Of a stretch of 64,000 nucleotides of DNA, positions 37,896 through 47,500 are shown one piece after another (the first letter of the stretch is position 1; each line of letters begins with the position of its first letter). The notes under the pieces were generated by a model that was given only the letters and a program-made list of their open reading frames with translations, was not told the origin of the DNA and ran no database searches. The stretch is taken from NCBI GenBank assembly GCA_965214055.1, contig OZ243931.1:1364001-1428000 (forward strand). The letters run 5' to 3'. The position numbers were made by a program, and so were the translations under genes. The stretch is from WTGA01 sp965214055. Its GTDB lineage: Bacteria > Pseudomonadota > Gammaproteobacteria > Arenicellales > Poriferihabitantaceae.

Positions 37896-38851
37896 TTTGC
37901 GGGCATTCTCCGTAATGGAGGACCCTTGAATACATTCCTGGCGTGCCAGTTCAGGTACTCGGGGGCTGGCCGGTATCGGTCCTGCTCCGGTTTGACCAGG
38001 AGCGACTTTTTCTGAAAAAGGGTCATTGCAGTTCCCCGGGAATGCTCAAGCACAGTGGTGGCAACGACGATATCGAGAGACCCGGGATGGATCGTAAAAA
38101 CCCCCCAGTCAAACAGTTCATGGTGTAACACGCAAAGAGACAGGCCGTTCTTGGGTTCATCGGGCCCCTGGTGGCTGTGCCACTTGATGTGGGCCGCTTC
38201 GAGCGCAGGCCAGTTTCCGGCAGGAAATTCAAATGAGTATTTGCATACCGCACATCGGTATCCGTATGTCTCAAGGATCTCTTTCCTGAATTTCGGGTTG
38301 CGGGTGCGTCGCCGCAGGGCGGATTCCAGAATTGGCGACTGACTCCTCACAACGGGCTGGTGATCCGTCCACAGGTCATGCACCGCCTGCTCCCCCAGTG
38401 TCGCTTTCAGCACGGCTGCATGCATGGTTTCCGGAAAATGGGCGGCAACAAGCTGTTCGGCCACCTCAAGGGCGGCTGCCCGGTTGCGACGGAACCATTC
38501 GTCGAGGGGTTCCGGAAAGCCACCCTGGACCTTCAATTCTCGAAGCACAGTGGGGGAGACACTGCCGCCGGGTTGCACGGGCACTCGGTTCGCGCCTGGA
38601 ATCTCCCAGATTTGGTCCTTCTGCATCCGCCAGAACGGCTCCTGGGGAGTGTGGTGTTTTCGACGAGGGCCGAAAGTCTTCAACAGAGCGAGGAGTGCCT
38701 GGTGTGCGGTGTCGTAATTCACCAAACGGTCTTCCCCCTGCAGGCACCGCCCGATGGACCAGAGGGCCAGCAACGGTTTGTGGGGGGCCCGTTCACCATT
38801 TTTCTTCCAGATCTTAAGCTGTTGAAAATGCTGGAGGTAGGCCGGGTTCAT
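37892..38851 (-). CDS. HNH endonuclease resembling phosphorothioate-DNA-dependent type IV restriction enzymes
   Basis: 319 residues from ATG 38851, chosen for AAGGGGA 6 bases upstream. The N-terminal 160 residues (starting NPAYLQHFQQLKIWKKNGE, then APHKPLLALWSIGRCL) match the sulfur-binding-domain side of SprMcrA/ScoMcrA-like enzymes. The C-terminal HNH module reads GYRCAVCKYSF...LEAAHIKWHSHQGPDEPKNGLSLCVLHHELFDWG. Enzymes of this type cut DNA carrying Dnd phosphorothioate marks. No dnd genes are present here, consistent with a defence role against modified DNA. Confidence 0.78.
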   Translation of the reverse strand: MNPAYLQHFQQLKIWKKNGERAPHKPLLALWSIGRCLQGEDRLVNYDTAHQALLALLKTFGPRRKHHTPQEPFWRMQKDQIWEIPGANRVPVQPGGSVSPTVLRELKVQGGFPEPLDEWFRRNRAAALEVAEQLVAAHFPETMHAAVLKATLGEQAVHDLWTDHQPVVRSQSPILESALRRRTRNPKFRKEILETYGYRCAVCKYSFEFPAGNWPALEAAHIKWHSHQGPDEPKNGLSLCVLHHELFDWGVFTIHPGSLDIVVATTVLEHSRGTAMTLFQKKSLLVKPEQDRYRPAPEYLNWHARNVFKGPPLRRMPAN

Positions 38852-39402
38852 TGGGGTCCCCTTGAAAAAGTGACAATGGTTTCCACGCATGGCGGGGGCG
38901 GTTGGGACGCTTCCTTCCATGAGGACAGGCAGCAAGCCGTTCGCAACTGCGAGTCTCAAGTGTACCGGACTTGCCGGTGGATTGCTGTCGGTTGAGAGAA
39001 TTCGAGTCTTATTGGCAATCCACTTCAGTCCTGACCAGGGACCGGTCCATTCACCGCCGTGCCGATTTCCCAGGATTGGCGAATTTATTGTTCATGCCAA
39101 TTCAAATAATGGCTATAATGTGTTCGCAAAGCGGGTCCTTGCTTTGATGCCGTCATCCGCCACAACCAGATACGTCAACCTGCATACGGAATCCAGTGGA
39201 GGTTCCAGGGTGCTTGGCAGCAAAATCCTGGCCATCGTTCCAGGCGTGAATGAACCGGCCGGCTTGTTTTCCTTCAACGAGGGAAGCCATGGAGGTTTGA
39301 ACGGAAACGGGGCCGGGAATGCAGTGATATCTGCCCCGCAGGGTTGATATAATCCAATCAGGGACCACCATCCGAATGACCCAACTGAAATCATCCTGAC
39401 CC
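38852..39402. other. Gene-free region upstream of soxB
   Basis: About 550 bases with only short, unconvincing ORFs. TATAAT at 39114-39119 (GGCTATAATG) is a candidate -10 element about 285 bases before soxB. The -35 region is poor. No known riboswitch was recognised. Confidence 0.35.
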
Positions 39403-40647
39403 ATGAAGCGTTACTCTGTCTTCAGCCTGATCCGCAATGCGGTCAGCTATCACCAGAATTGGCAACGTGCCTGGCGCAGCCCGCAACCCAGGAAGCAATA
39501 TGATGTGGTGATTGTCGGCGGTGGCGGACATGGCCTTGCCACCGCTTATTATCTTGCGAAGGAACACGGCATCACCAATGTGGCGGTGATCGAAAAAGGC
39601 TGGCTCGGAGGGGGCAATACCGGTCGAAATACCACCATCGTGCGTTCCAACTACCTGTGGGATGAGTCCGCCCGTCTCTATGAACATGCGATGAAGTTGT
39701 GGGAAGGCTTGAGCCGTGACCTGAATTACAATGTCATGTTTTCCCAACGTGGATTGCTTCATCTCGCGCACAATGTGCACGACCTCCAGGAAATAGGAAG
39801 GCGGGGGAACGCCATTTACCTGAATGATATCGACTCCGAATTCCTGTCGCCGGAGCAGGTAAAACAGAGAGTGCCCTTTATCAACCTGAACTGCCGTTAC
39901 CCGGTTCTTGGAGCGGTATTGCAGGGCAGAGGCGGTACCGCCCGCCATGATGCGGTGGCCTGGGGCTATGCCCGGGGGGCGGATGACCGGGGGGTGGACA
40001 TTATTCAGAATTGCGAAGTTACCGGATTCAAAATAGAACACAATACCGTGCAGGGGGTGGAAACAACCCAGGGATTCATCGGGGCAAAAAAAGTGGGATG
40101 TGTCGTGGCGGGACATTGTTCTGTACTGGCTGAAATGGCGGGTTTCCGCCTTCCCATCGAGTCGTTTCCCCTCCAGGCTCTGGTCTCCGAGCCAATCAAG
40201 CCAATCCTGAACTGTGTGGTGATGTCAGGAAGCATACATGCTTATATCAGCCAGTCTGACAAGGGGGAGCTGGTCATTGGTGCGGGGTCCGATGCCTACA
40301 ATTCCTATTCACAACGGGGCGGGTTTGATGTGATCGAGGAAACGGTGGGTCCCGTCATTGAACTGTACCCTGTTTTTTCCAGGTTGAAGATGTTGCGGCA
40401 ATGGGGCGGAATTGTGGATGTAACCGTTGACCGATCGCCGATTATCTCCAAAACTCCCGTTGAGAACCTGTATTTCAACTGCGGCTGGGGGACGGGGGGG
40501 TTCAAGGCCACCCCGGGGTCCGGGAATGTGTTTGCCCACTCCATGGCCGGGGGAGAAATGCACCCCATCGCCCAACCGTTTTCAATCAACCGGTTCAATA
40601 CCGGCGCGCTGGTGGATGAAGGGGCCGCGGCCGCGGTAGCGCACTGA
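39403..40647 (+). CDS. soxB: Sarcosine oxidase subunit beta
   Basis: 414 residues. The FAD-binding motif VVIVGGGGHGLATAYYLA is at residues 35-52. The covalent FMN attachment site is visible as TARHDAVAWGYARGA (His182). WGGIVDVTVDRSP and FNCGWGTGGFKATPGSG are typical. It forms the heterotetrameric enzyme with SoxA, SoxD and SoxG, oxidising sarcosine to glycine and passing the methyl carbon to tetrahydrofolate. The stop overlaps soxD (TGATG). Confidence 0.97.
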   Translation: MKRYSVFSLIRNAVSYHQNWQRAWRSPQPRKQYDVVIVGGGGHGLATAYYLAKEHGITNVAVIEKGWLGGGNTGRNTTIVRSNYLWDESARLYEHAMKLWEGLSRDLNYNVMFSQRGLLHLAHNVHDLQEIGRRGNAIYLNDIDSEFLSPEQVKQRVPFINLNCRYPVLGAVLQGRGGTARHDAVAWGYARGADDRGVDIIQNCEVTGFKIEHNTVQGVETTQGFIGAKKVGCVVAGHCSVLAEMAGFRLPIESFPLQALVSEPIKPILNCVVMSGSIHAYISQSDKGELVIGAGSDAYNSYSQRGGFDVIEETVGPVIELYPVFSRLKMLRQWGGIVDVTVDRSPIISKTPVENLYFNCGWGTGGFKATPGSGNVFAHSMAGGEMHPIAQPFSINRFNTGALVDEGAAAAVAH

Positions 40648-40928
40648 TGTTCATTATTGAATGTCCCTGGTGCGGGAAGCGCGACCAGTCAGAATTCACG
40701 GCCCATGGAGAGGCCCATATCTCCCGGCCCAGGGACCCGTACAGGCTTTCGGATGAGGAATGGGGAGATTACGTGTTCTTTCGGACGAATCCGAAAGGCC
40801 TGCATTATGAGCGCTGGGTCCACAGCCATGGCTGCAGGCGATGGTTTAACGTGGTGCGCAACACCGCCACGGACCATATCCATGCCACCTACAAGCCGGG
40901 TGATGCGCGCCCTGAGGCGGAAGAATGA
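40647..40928 (+). CDS. soxD: Sarcosine oxidase subunit delta
   Basis: 93 residues. The start is FIIECPWCGKRDQSEF, with a metal-binding CPxC-type motif, followed by the conserved GLHYERWVHSHGCRRWFNVVRNT. It is the small zinc-binding subunit of tetrameric sarcosine oxidase. It overlaps soxB at its start and soxA at its end. Confidence 0.97.
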   Translation: MFIIECPWCGKRDQSEFTAHGEAHISRPRDPYRLSDEEWGDYVFFRTNPKGLHYERWVHSHGCRRWFNVVRNTATDHIHATYKPGDARPEAEE

Positions 40929-43924
40929 GTACACAGGTTAACCGCCTTGGGCAGGGAGGCCGCATAGACCGGAGCAAACCGGTCCGATTCTGGTATGACG
41001 ACAAGGCTTATGAGGGTTTTTCCGGCGATACCCTGGCTTCTGCGCTGATTGCAAATGGCGTGATGCTCGTTGGAAGAAGTTTCAAGTATCACCGCCCGAG
41101 GGGGATCTACTCCGCCGGGTCGGAAGAACCCAATGCCTTGGTGCAACTTGAAAGCGGCGCCTATACCGAACCCAACCGGCGGGCAACCGAAATCCAGTTA
41201 TACGACGGACTGCACGCCAGTTCACAAAACTGCTGGCCCTCAGTCCGTTTCGACCTCGGCGCCGTCGCTTCCTGGGTTTCCCGTATCCTGCCTGCGGGAT
41301 TTTACTACAAGACGTTTATGTGGCCTTCTTCGTTGTGGATGACGTACGAAAAGTACATCCGCAAAGCGGCCGGACTTGGAAAATCCCCGACAGACATTGA
41401 TCCGGATTTCTATGACAAGACCCATGCCCATTGTGATGTGCTCGTTATCGGTGGTGGGCCGGCTGGCCTTCAGGCCGCCTGTGCCGCTGGAAGGGTGGGC
41501 GCCCGGGTGGTGCTCGTTGACGAGAAGAATGAATTCGGCGGGGCACTGCTGAGCGGTCCCGAACAAATCAACGATTTGTCTGCGGACCAGTGGGTAAGCG
41601 AGAGGATTTCCGAACTGCAACGCATGGCGGAAGTCAGGCTCCTGCCCAACACAACGGCGACCGGGTACTACGATTATAACTTTGTCGTCGCCAATGAAAG
41701 GGTGAATGAGCATCTTGGGCCCAACCAGGCCGGCAAAGCCGTGAAGGAGAGGCTGTGGAAAATACGGGCGAAACAGGTCGTTCTTGCCACCGGGAGCATC
41801 GAGCGACCCCTGGTCTTTGCAGACAATGACCGCCCGGGGGTCATGCTTGCCAGTGCCATACGCAGTTATATCAACCGGTATGCCGTTGCCCCCTCCAGGC
41901 GGATTGCCCTGTTCACCAATAACGACAGCGCCTATTGGACGGCAGTGGATGCCAAAAAAGCGGGCATAGAGGTCTACATCGTCGATGTTCGGGATAACCC
42001 CCAGGGAGAGATCGTAAAGCGAACCAGAGAGCTTGGAATCCGGATTATTGAAAATTCCACCATAACCGGTTTGGAATATTCCCGGGGAAAAATCAGGAAA
42101 GTGCAGGTGATGGAAATCGATGGGAGCGGGAAAGAGGTGCGTGGCGAGGTACAAACCATCGACTGTGAGGTGGTGGGGGTATCCGGGGGCTGGACCCCCA
42201 CTGTGCATTTGTTCAGCCAGGCAAAGGGAAAATTGAAATATCTACCGGACCGGCACTGTTTTGTTCCGGACCATCCCTGGGGCAACAATCCGGTATCCGT
42301 TGCCGGATCATGTGGCGGTTCCGAGCAGTTGAATGACTGTTTGGCGGAGGGATTTGATGCGGGTTGCTCGGCGGCACAGGGGGCGGGATTTGATGCCGGC
42401 CATCTGGTTTTGGAGGCAACATCCACGGACCCGGTGCCGGGCCCCTCCCGCCCCATTTGGGTCCTGCCCTGTGACCATCCCGTGGGCCAGGGCCGGAAAA
42501 AGCATTTTCATGAACTCCACAACGATTCAACGGTCAGTGACATTGAACTGGCCGCAAGAGAGGGATTCGAATCCGTGGAACACCTGAAACGGTATACCAC
42601 GACGGGGATGGGCACTGACCAGGGAAAGACGTCCAGTGTCAACGCCCTGGCCGTGATGGCGGATATTCGAAACACCACCATACCAGAAGTCGGTACCACT
42701 ACATTCAGACCCCCCTATACACCACTGAGTTTTGGCGCCATCGTCGGTCATGACCGAAGAGACCTTTTTCTGCAGAGGCGCAAAACTCCCATGCATGCAT
42801 GGCATGACCGGAACAGTGCCGTCTATGAAGATGTCGGCGACTGGAAACGGCCCAGGTATTTCCCCAATATGAGAGAAGACATGCATGCCGCGGTCCAGCG
42901 CGAATGTCTGTCGGTGCGGAAGAATTGTGGTCTGCTGGATGCCACGACACTGGGAAAAATCGATTTGCAGGGGAAGGACAGTGTCCGACTGCTGAACATG
43001 TTGTACACCAATGCATGGGACCAGCTTGCACCGGGACGTTGCCGCTATGGGCTGATGCTGAATGAGCACGGCATGGTATTCGATGACGGGGTAACCACCT
43101 GTCTGGGGGAAAACCATTACCACATGACAACCACTACCGGTGGAGCGGCCCGGGTCATGAGCTGGATCGAGGAATGGTTGCAGACGGAATGGCCGGATAT
43201 GGAAGTCTACGCGACCAGTGTAACGGAACAGTGGGCTGTGGCCGCTTTAAGTGGACCCAAATCAAGGAAGGTGCTTGAGAAACTCACGGATCATCCACTG
43301 GATGACCAGTCCATGCCGTTTATGACCATGGTCAACGCCGAGGTCGCAGGCATTCCGGCACGAATATTCCGAATCAGCTTTACCGGCGAACTTTCTTTTG
43401 AAATCAATGTGCCGGCAAGATACGGGCTTTCTTTGTGGGAAGCACTTATGGCAGCAGGGGATGAAGACGGATTGTGTCCCTATGGTACGGAGGCCATGCA
43501 TGTACTGCGGGCGGAAAAAGGGTTCATTATCGTTGGCCAGGATACCGATGGAACGGTTACGCCAATGGACCTTGGCATGGATTGGATTGTTTCCAAAAAG
43601 AAAAGAGATTTTCTGGGCAGACGTTCCTTTTCAAGATCCGACACGTCCAGAGAAGGCCGGAAACAGCTGGTCGGGCTATTGACAGAAGACCCTAAATTTG
43701 TGCTTCCGGAAGGGGCCCACGTTGTTGAAAACCTCCGGCCCCGTCCTCCCATGGACATGCTGGGCCATGTCAGTTCAAGTTATATGAGCCCAAATGTCGG
43801 TCGTTCCATTGCATTGGCCCTGCTCAAGGATGGATTCAATCGAAAAGGCCAAATGCTGGATGTGCCGTTGATGGACGGGTCCAGTCAGAAGGTAACCGTC
43901 ACCGATACCGTATTTCTGCCATAG
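40925..43924 (+). CDS. soxA: Sarcosine oxidase subunit alpha
   Basis: 999 residues, normal size. The N-terminal ferredoxin-like part contains GDTLASALIANGVMLVGRSFKYHRPRG. An NAD-binding domain (VLVIGGGPAGLQAACAAGRVGA, about residues 170-190) and a central thioredoxin-reductase-like region with GSCGGSEQLNDC follow. The C-terminal GcvT-like folate domain starts near residue 610 (FRPPYTPLSFGAIVGHDR) and includes GYTEQW-type and RAEKGFIIVGQDTDGT motifs. It overlaps soxD by four bases. Confidence 0.97.
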   Translation: MSTQVNRLGQGGRIDRSKPVRFWYDDKAYEGFSGDTLASALIANGVMLVGRSFKYHRPRGIYSAGSEEPNALVQLESGAYTEPNRRATEIQLYDGLHASSQNCWPSVRFDLGAVASWVSRILPAGFYYKTFMWPSSLWMTYEKYIRKAAGLGKSPTDIDPDFYDKTHAHCDVLVIGGGPAGLQAACAAGRVGARVVLVDEKNEFGGALLSGPEQINDLSADQWVSERISELQRMAEVRLLPNTTATGYYDYNFVVANERVNEHLGPNQAGKAVKERLWKIRAKQVVLATGSIERPLVFADNDRPGVMLASAIRSYINRYAVAPSRRIALFTNNDSAYWTAVDAKKAGIEVYIVDVRDNPQGEIVKRTRELGIRIIENSTITGLEYSRGKIRKVQVMEIDGSGKEVRGEVQTIDCEVVGVSGGWTPTVHLFSQAKGKLKYLPDRHCFVPDHPWGNNPVSVAGSCGGSEQLNDCLAEGFDAGCSAAQGAGFDAGHLVLEATSTDPVPGPSRPIWVLPCDHPVGQGRKKHFHELHNDSTVSDIELAAREGFESVEHLKRYTTTGMGTDQGKTSSVNALAVMADIRNTTIPEVGTTTFRPPYTPLSFGAIVGHDRRDLFLQRRKTPMHAWHDRNSAVYEDVGDWKRPRYFPNMREDMHAAVQRECLSVRKNCGLLDATTLGKIDLQGKDSVRLLNMLYTNAWDQLAPGRCRYGLMLNEHGMVFDDGVTTCLGENHYHMTTTTGGAARVMSWIEEWLQTEWPDMEVYATSVTEQWAVAALSGPKSRKVLEKLTDHPLDDQSMPFMTMVNAEVAGIPARIFRISFTGELSFEINVPARYGLSLWEALMAAGDEDGLCPYGTEAMHVLRAEKGFIIVGQDTDGTVTPMDLGMDWIVSKKKRDFLGRRSFSRSDTSREGRKQLVGLLTEDPKFVLPEGAHVVENLRPRPPMDMLGHVSSSYMSPNVGRSIALALLKDGFNRKGQMLDVPLMDGSSQKVTVTDTVFLP

Positions 43925-43939
43925 ACGAAGAATGCCCCC

Positions 43940-44515
43940 GTGAACGAGATCAAAATCACATCTCCGGTCTATAATCGTGTGCGGATTGACGGGCCAACCC
44001 GGCTCGGAGAGTTGCCGCTATGCGGGAAAATAAACCTGCGCGGCGACGCCGGGAACAAGCCATTCCTGGCCGCCGTGACATCCGTCCTTGGGATTGTTCC
44101 ACCCATCAAGCCCAACACCCGGCACATGGGAGACATCACCACCGTGTTCTGGCTTGGCCCGGATGAGTGGTTGTGTCACTGTGACCTCCCACAAACCCCA
44201 ATGCTTGTCGCCGACCTTCAGTCCCGCCTGGCTGGCATTCACAGTGCGGTGGTGGAGGTCAGTGACTACTACACGGTCCTGAGACTGGATGGCTCCGGTT
44301 CCGCCGATTTGTTGTCCAGGGCCTGCCCCCTGGATTTGCATCCCTCGGTATTCAACAAGGGGGCGTGTGCGCAGACCCGGTTCGGGCACGCCAGTATATT
44401 GTTGCACAAGATCAGCAATGCGCCTTCGTTTGAAATTCAGGTAAGATGGAGCTTTGCAGAGTACGTCTGGGATTATCTTGTCAGTGGAATGCGGGCACTG
44501 GCGGTCAGCGATTGA
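43940..44515 (+). CDS. soxG: Sarcosine oxidase subunit gamma
   Basis: 191 residues from a GTG start at 43940, 15 bases after soxA, with GACGAAGAA upstream. WLGPDEWLCHCD, VVEVSDYYTVLRLDGSGSADLLSRACPLDLHP and the R-S-F-A-EY-W motif of the C-terminus identify SoxG. It completes the operon. The folate enzymes often linked to it (purU, glyA) are not next to it here. Confidence 0.93.
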   Translation: MNEIKITSPVYNRVRIDGPTRLGELPLCGKINLRGDAGNKPFLAAVTSVLGIVPPIKPNTRHMGDITTVFWLGPDEWLCHCDLPQTPMLVADLQSRLAGIHSAVVEVSDYYTVLRLDGSGSADLLSRACPLDLHPSVFNKGACAQTRFGHASILLHKISNAPSFEIQVRWSFAEYVWDYLVSGMRALAVSD

Positions 44516-44547
44516 TATTCGATACGCATTCCATGGGTATGGGGTTG

Positions 44548-47500
44548 TCAGTGTACCGGCGGAAACCGGCGGGGCCGGTGTCGGATACTTTTTACCGCTG
44601 CAAATCCAGTCAGTTTTTGTTGTGCCTGCCATTTCTGGTTTTGCTCGACTGCCTTTAACCATTTGATCTCTCCTGAAATGAGGGTTGCCACCAGTTCACC
44701 ATGCTGAAACAGCAATCGGTTTTTCCTGGTTTTGGGCACCCGGTCTCCCGGGAGCACCATTCCAGTCAGATTCAGGGGATCGGCCGCGCTGATGGAAACC
44801 AGTGCCGGTTCACCGTCCTTCTTCTCCATATGGCGCAGTAGCCCCACCGCTTCAGGCAGGGCAAATTGTTCTCCGGAAAACCCATTGACGAAGCGACCGC
44901 CCCGGACATCCCCCCGGGCTTCCATGCGCCGGTAAACGTACTGCAGTTCCCGCCAGTTTGGAAGGCCGGGTTCTAGGTCCAGTAAGCGACGAAAGACGAC
45001 CCCGTACCGGCCGAGCAATATCCCCGCGATGTATTCGATGGAATCCCATTGCGGTTCATCATTTTGGGTTTCCTGGAATTTGGTTGGAGCCCAGCGTCCT
45101 GCGTCCAGCATGACCGTTTTACTGACCCGTTTCCGGTTCCTGGCTGTCCAGCCGGATTGCGAAGAAGACTGGATCAGCGCCCGAAGCCCGGCAAAGTTGT
45201 CACTGCTGACCATTCCCAGTCCTGCGAGTTCCGCCAATCCCTGCTCAACATCGAAGGCCATCTCACCGTGGCGAACCAGATCATCAAAAAACTGGGGACC
45301 ATTAGCAGTCAGCAGGGTATGGATATTTCTTCCACGATGGGACAGCAAATGATGCTCTTCCGGTGCCCGACCGGAATCCAGCCAGTGGTCCCTGGTTATC
45401 CTGGAAAGCAAGGCAATGGGACTTTGTTTGTTGAGTTTCGGACTGACCGAAATTTGATTGGCTGATCGGTTTAATCGCAGCCAGCTTGCCCGGCCACTGG
45501 CGCACAAAATGTCCAGCCAGTACGGCTGGTAGTTATTCAGCCTGGCCGGCAACACAGATTCCTCCCAGGCTCCCGCAGCTACCTCCACTCCCTCCAGTTG
45601 CCTGAGAACCCCCGCAAGGGTTTCCGGGTTGCCCTGCACGGAATCGTTGTCTCCATCCAGCCCCTGCCACCGGAACAGGAATCGCATGAATCCCGTGATG
45701 GAAGCGGGTTGTATATGCCTGCGTAAATTCCGGATGGTTCGACGATGGATTCTTGCCAGAATCCCCCGTTCACACCACTGCATTTCATTTCCGTTGGAAT
45801 CCGAACCCGCTTCGAAATTGCCGGACATGACATATCCTTCCTGTTCCAGCAAAAACAGGCTGGCCCGGACGGTTTTTTCAGCGACCCCGAAAAACCGGGC
45901 CAGCTGTTTCCCGGTAATGGGACCGGTTCCCTGGAGCCGCATTCGAATCAGTTCCGTTAATCCGTCTCTCGGGTCCCCGGAGTCCGGGACCGGGACGCCC
46001 CCGGGAGCGGCGGGTATGGGGAGATCCGTGTGAACCCCCCGCCACAAATGCAATCGTTCCGATGCGACCCAAAATACCGTGTCCTTTATTGTCAGTTCAC
46101 AAGCGCGATTGTCCCGGGCAAGCCTGCCCAGCCAGTCCAGCCACCCGTGCACCGCCGCCTCCCGGGCAGTGATGCCCCCCAGTATAAGCAGGGCATCGTG
46201 ACATTCATCCGGATTGCCGGCATCCGGCCAGGTTTCCTGCCGGATACTGCGGATCACCTGCTGGTCGAGCACACCCAGGGCGACGGCATCTTCAGGGTGC
46301 AGGAACTGCCGGGTGCGAACCAGCGATGTTCGCCGTTCCTCTGCGGGGGTATCGTCCAAAAATGCATAAGGCTTGGCGACCAGAATTTCTTCGGCCAGCA
46401 GTGAAGGAGCCGTCAACTCCCTGCAAACCAGTGCAATGTTTCCGTCATGGAGATTTTCCAGGATGTTCTTTAACCGGTTCACATCCATCAGGCGGTTCAG
46501 GCAATCATACAGCGTCTGTGCCACCAGCGGGTGGTCGGGAATTTCCCGGTATCCGGCGAGATTTTCCGCACAGGCAATCTGGTCCGGAAACACCAGCGCC
46601 ATCAGATCTTCAGCGTTGCTGCGCTGAAACTGCGGCGGGGTCCTGGTCCCGTTCGAGAAGCGCCTGATCGCCAAGGCAATGGACGCATTCCAGCGCCAGT
46701 GTGTGGGGAACATCGGGGCATCCAGCAGCGCCTGGGTGAGTATTTCCTCTACGGAATCCTTTTTCAGATATCCGGCCGGGTCGCTCAAGGGGAAACTGTG
46801 GGTGCTTCCCAGTGACAGTACAATCGCATCTTCCAGTGCGGCGGCCTGGAGCTCAAAATTAAACTTTCTGCAAAATCTTTTGCGCAGTGCCAGGCCCCAG
46901 GCCCGATTTGCCCGGGACCCGAAAGTAGAATGAATGACCAGATGCTGATCCCCCGCTTCATCGAAAAACCGCTCGAAAATAATGGTGTCCGTTGTCGGCA
47001 AGGCCCCTAAAGCGGCCTGGGCGGCTGCCAGATAGTTGACAAGCTGGTTTGCTGCATTGTCCGATATCCGGTAATACTCCTGCACTTTGTCTCGAGCGCT
47101 TTCCCTCCCGTCCGACAGCGCAATCCCCACAAATTTTCTCAATCGGGAAACAGCATGGCTCACAACGTCTGTTCGACCAGGGGCCTCTCCGAACCAAAAC
47201 GGAATATTGGGGGGTTGACCCCGGGCATCCACCACAAAGACTTTTCCGGTCTCCACTTTCAGTATCTGGTAGGAAGTGTTCCCCAACTGAAAAATGTCCC
47301 CGGGCAGGGATTCGAATGAAAAATCCTCGTTCAGGGTGCCGATTTTCAAGCCGTCAGGCTGCAGGACCACATCGTAATCAAACTGATCGGGGATGGTTCC
47401 GCCATTGGTGATGGCAGTTAATCGGGCACCTTTTCTCGGCCCGACCACTCCATTGACGGCATCAAGATGAAGGTAGGCAGAACGGCGGCCCCGTCGGGTA

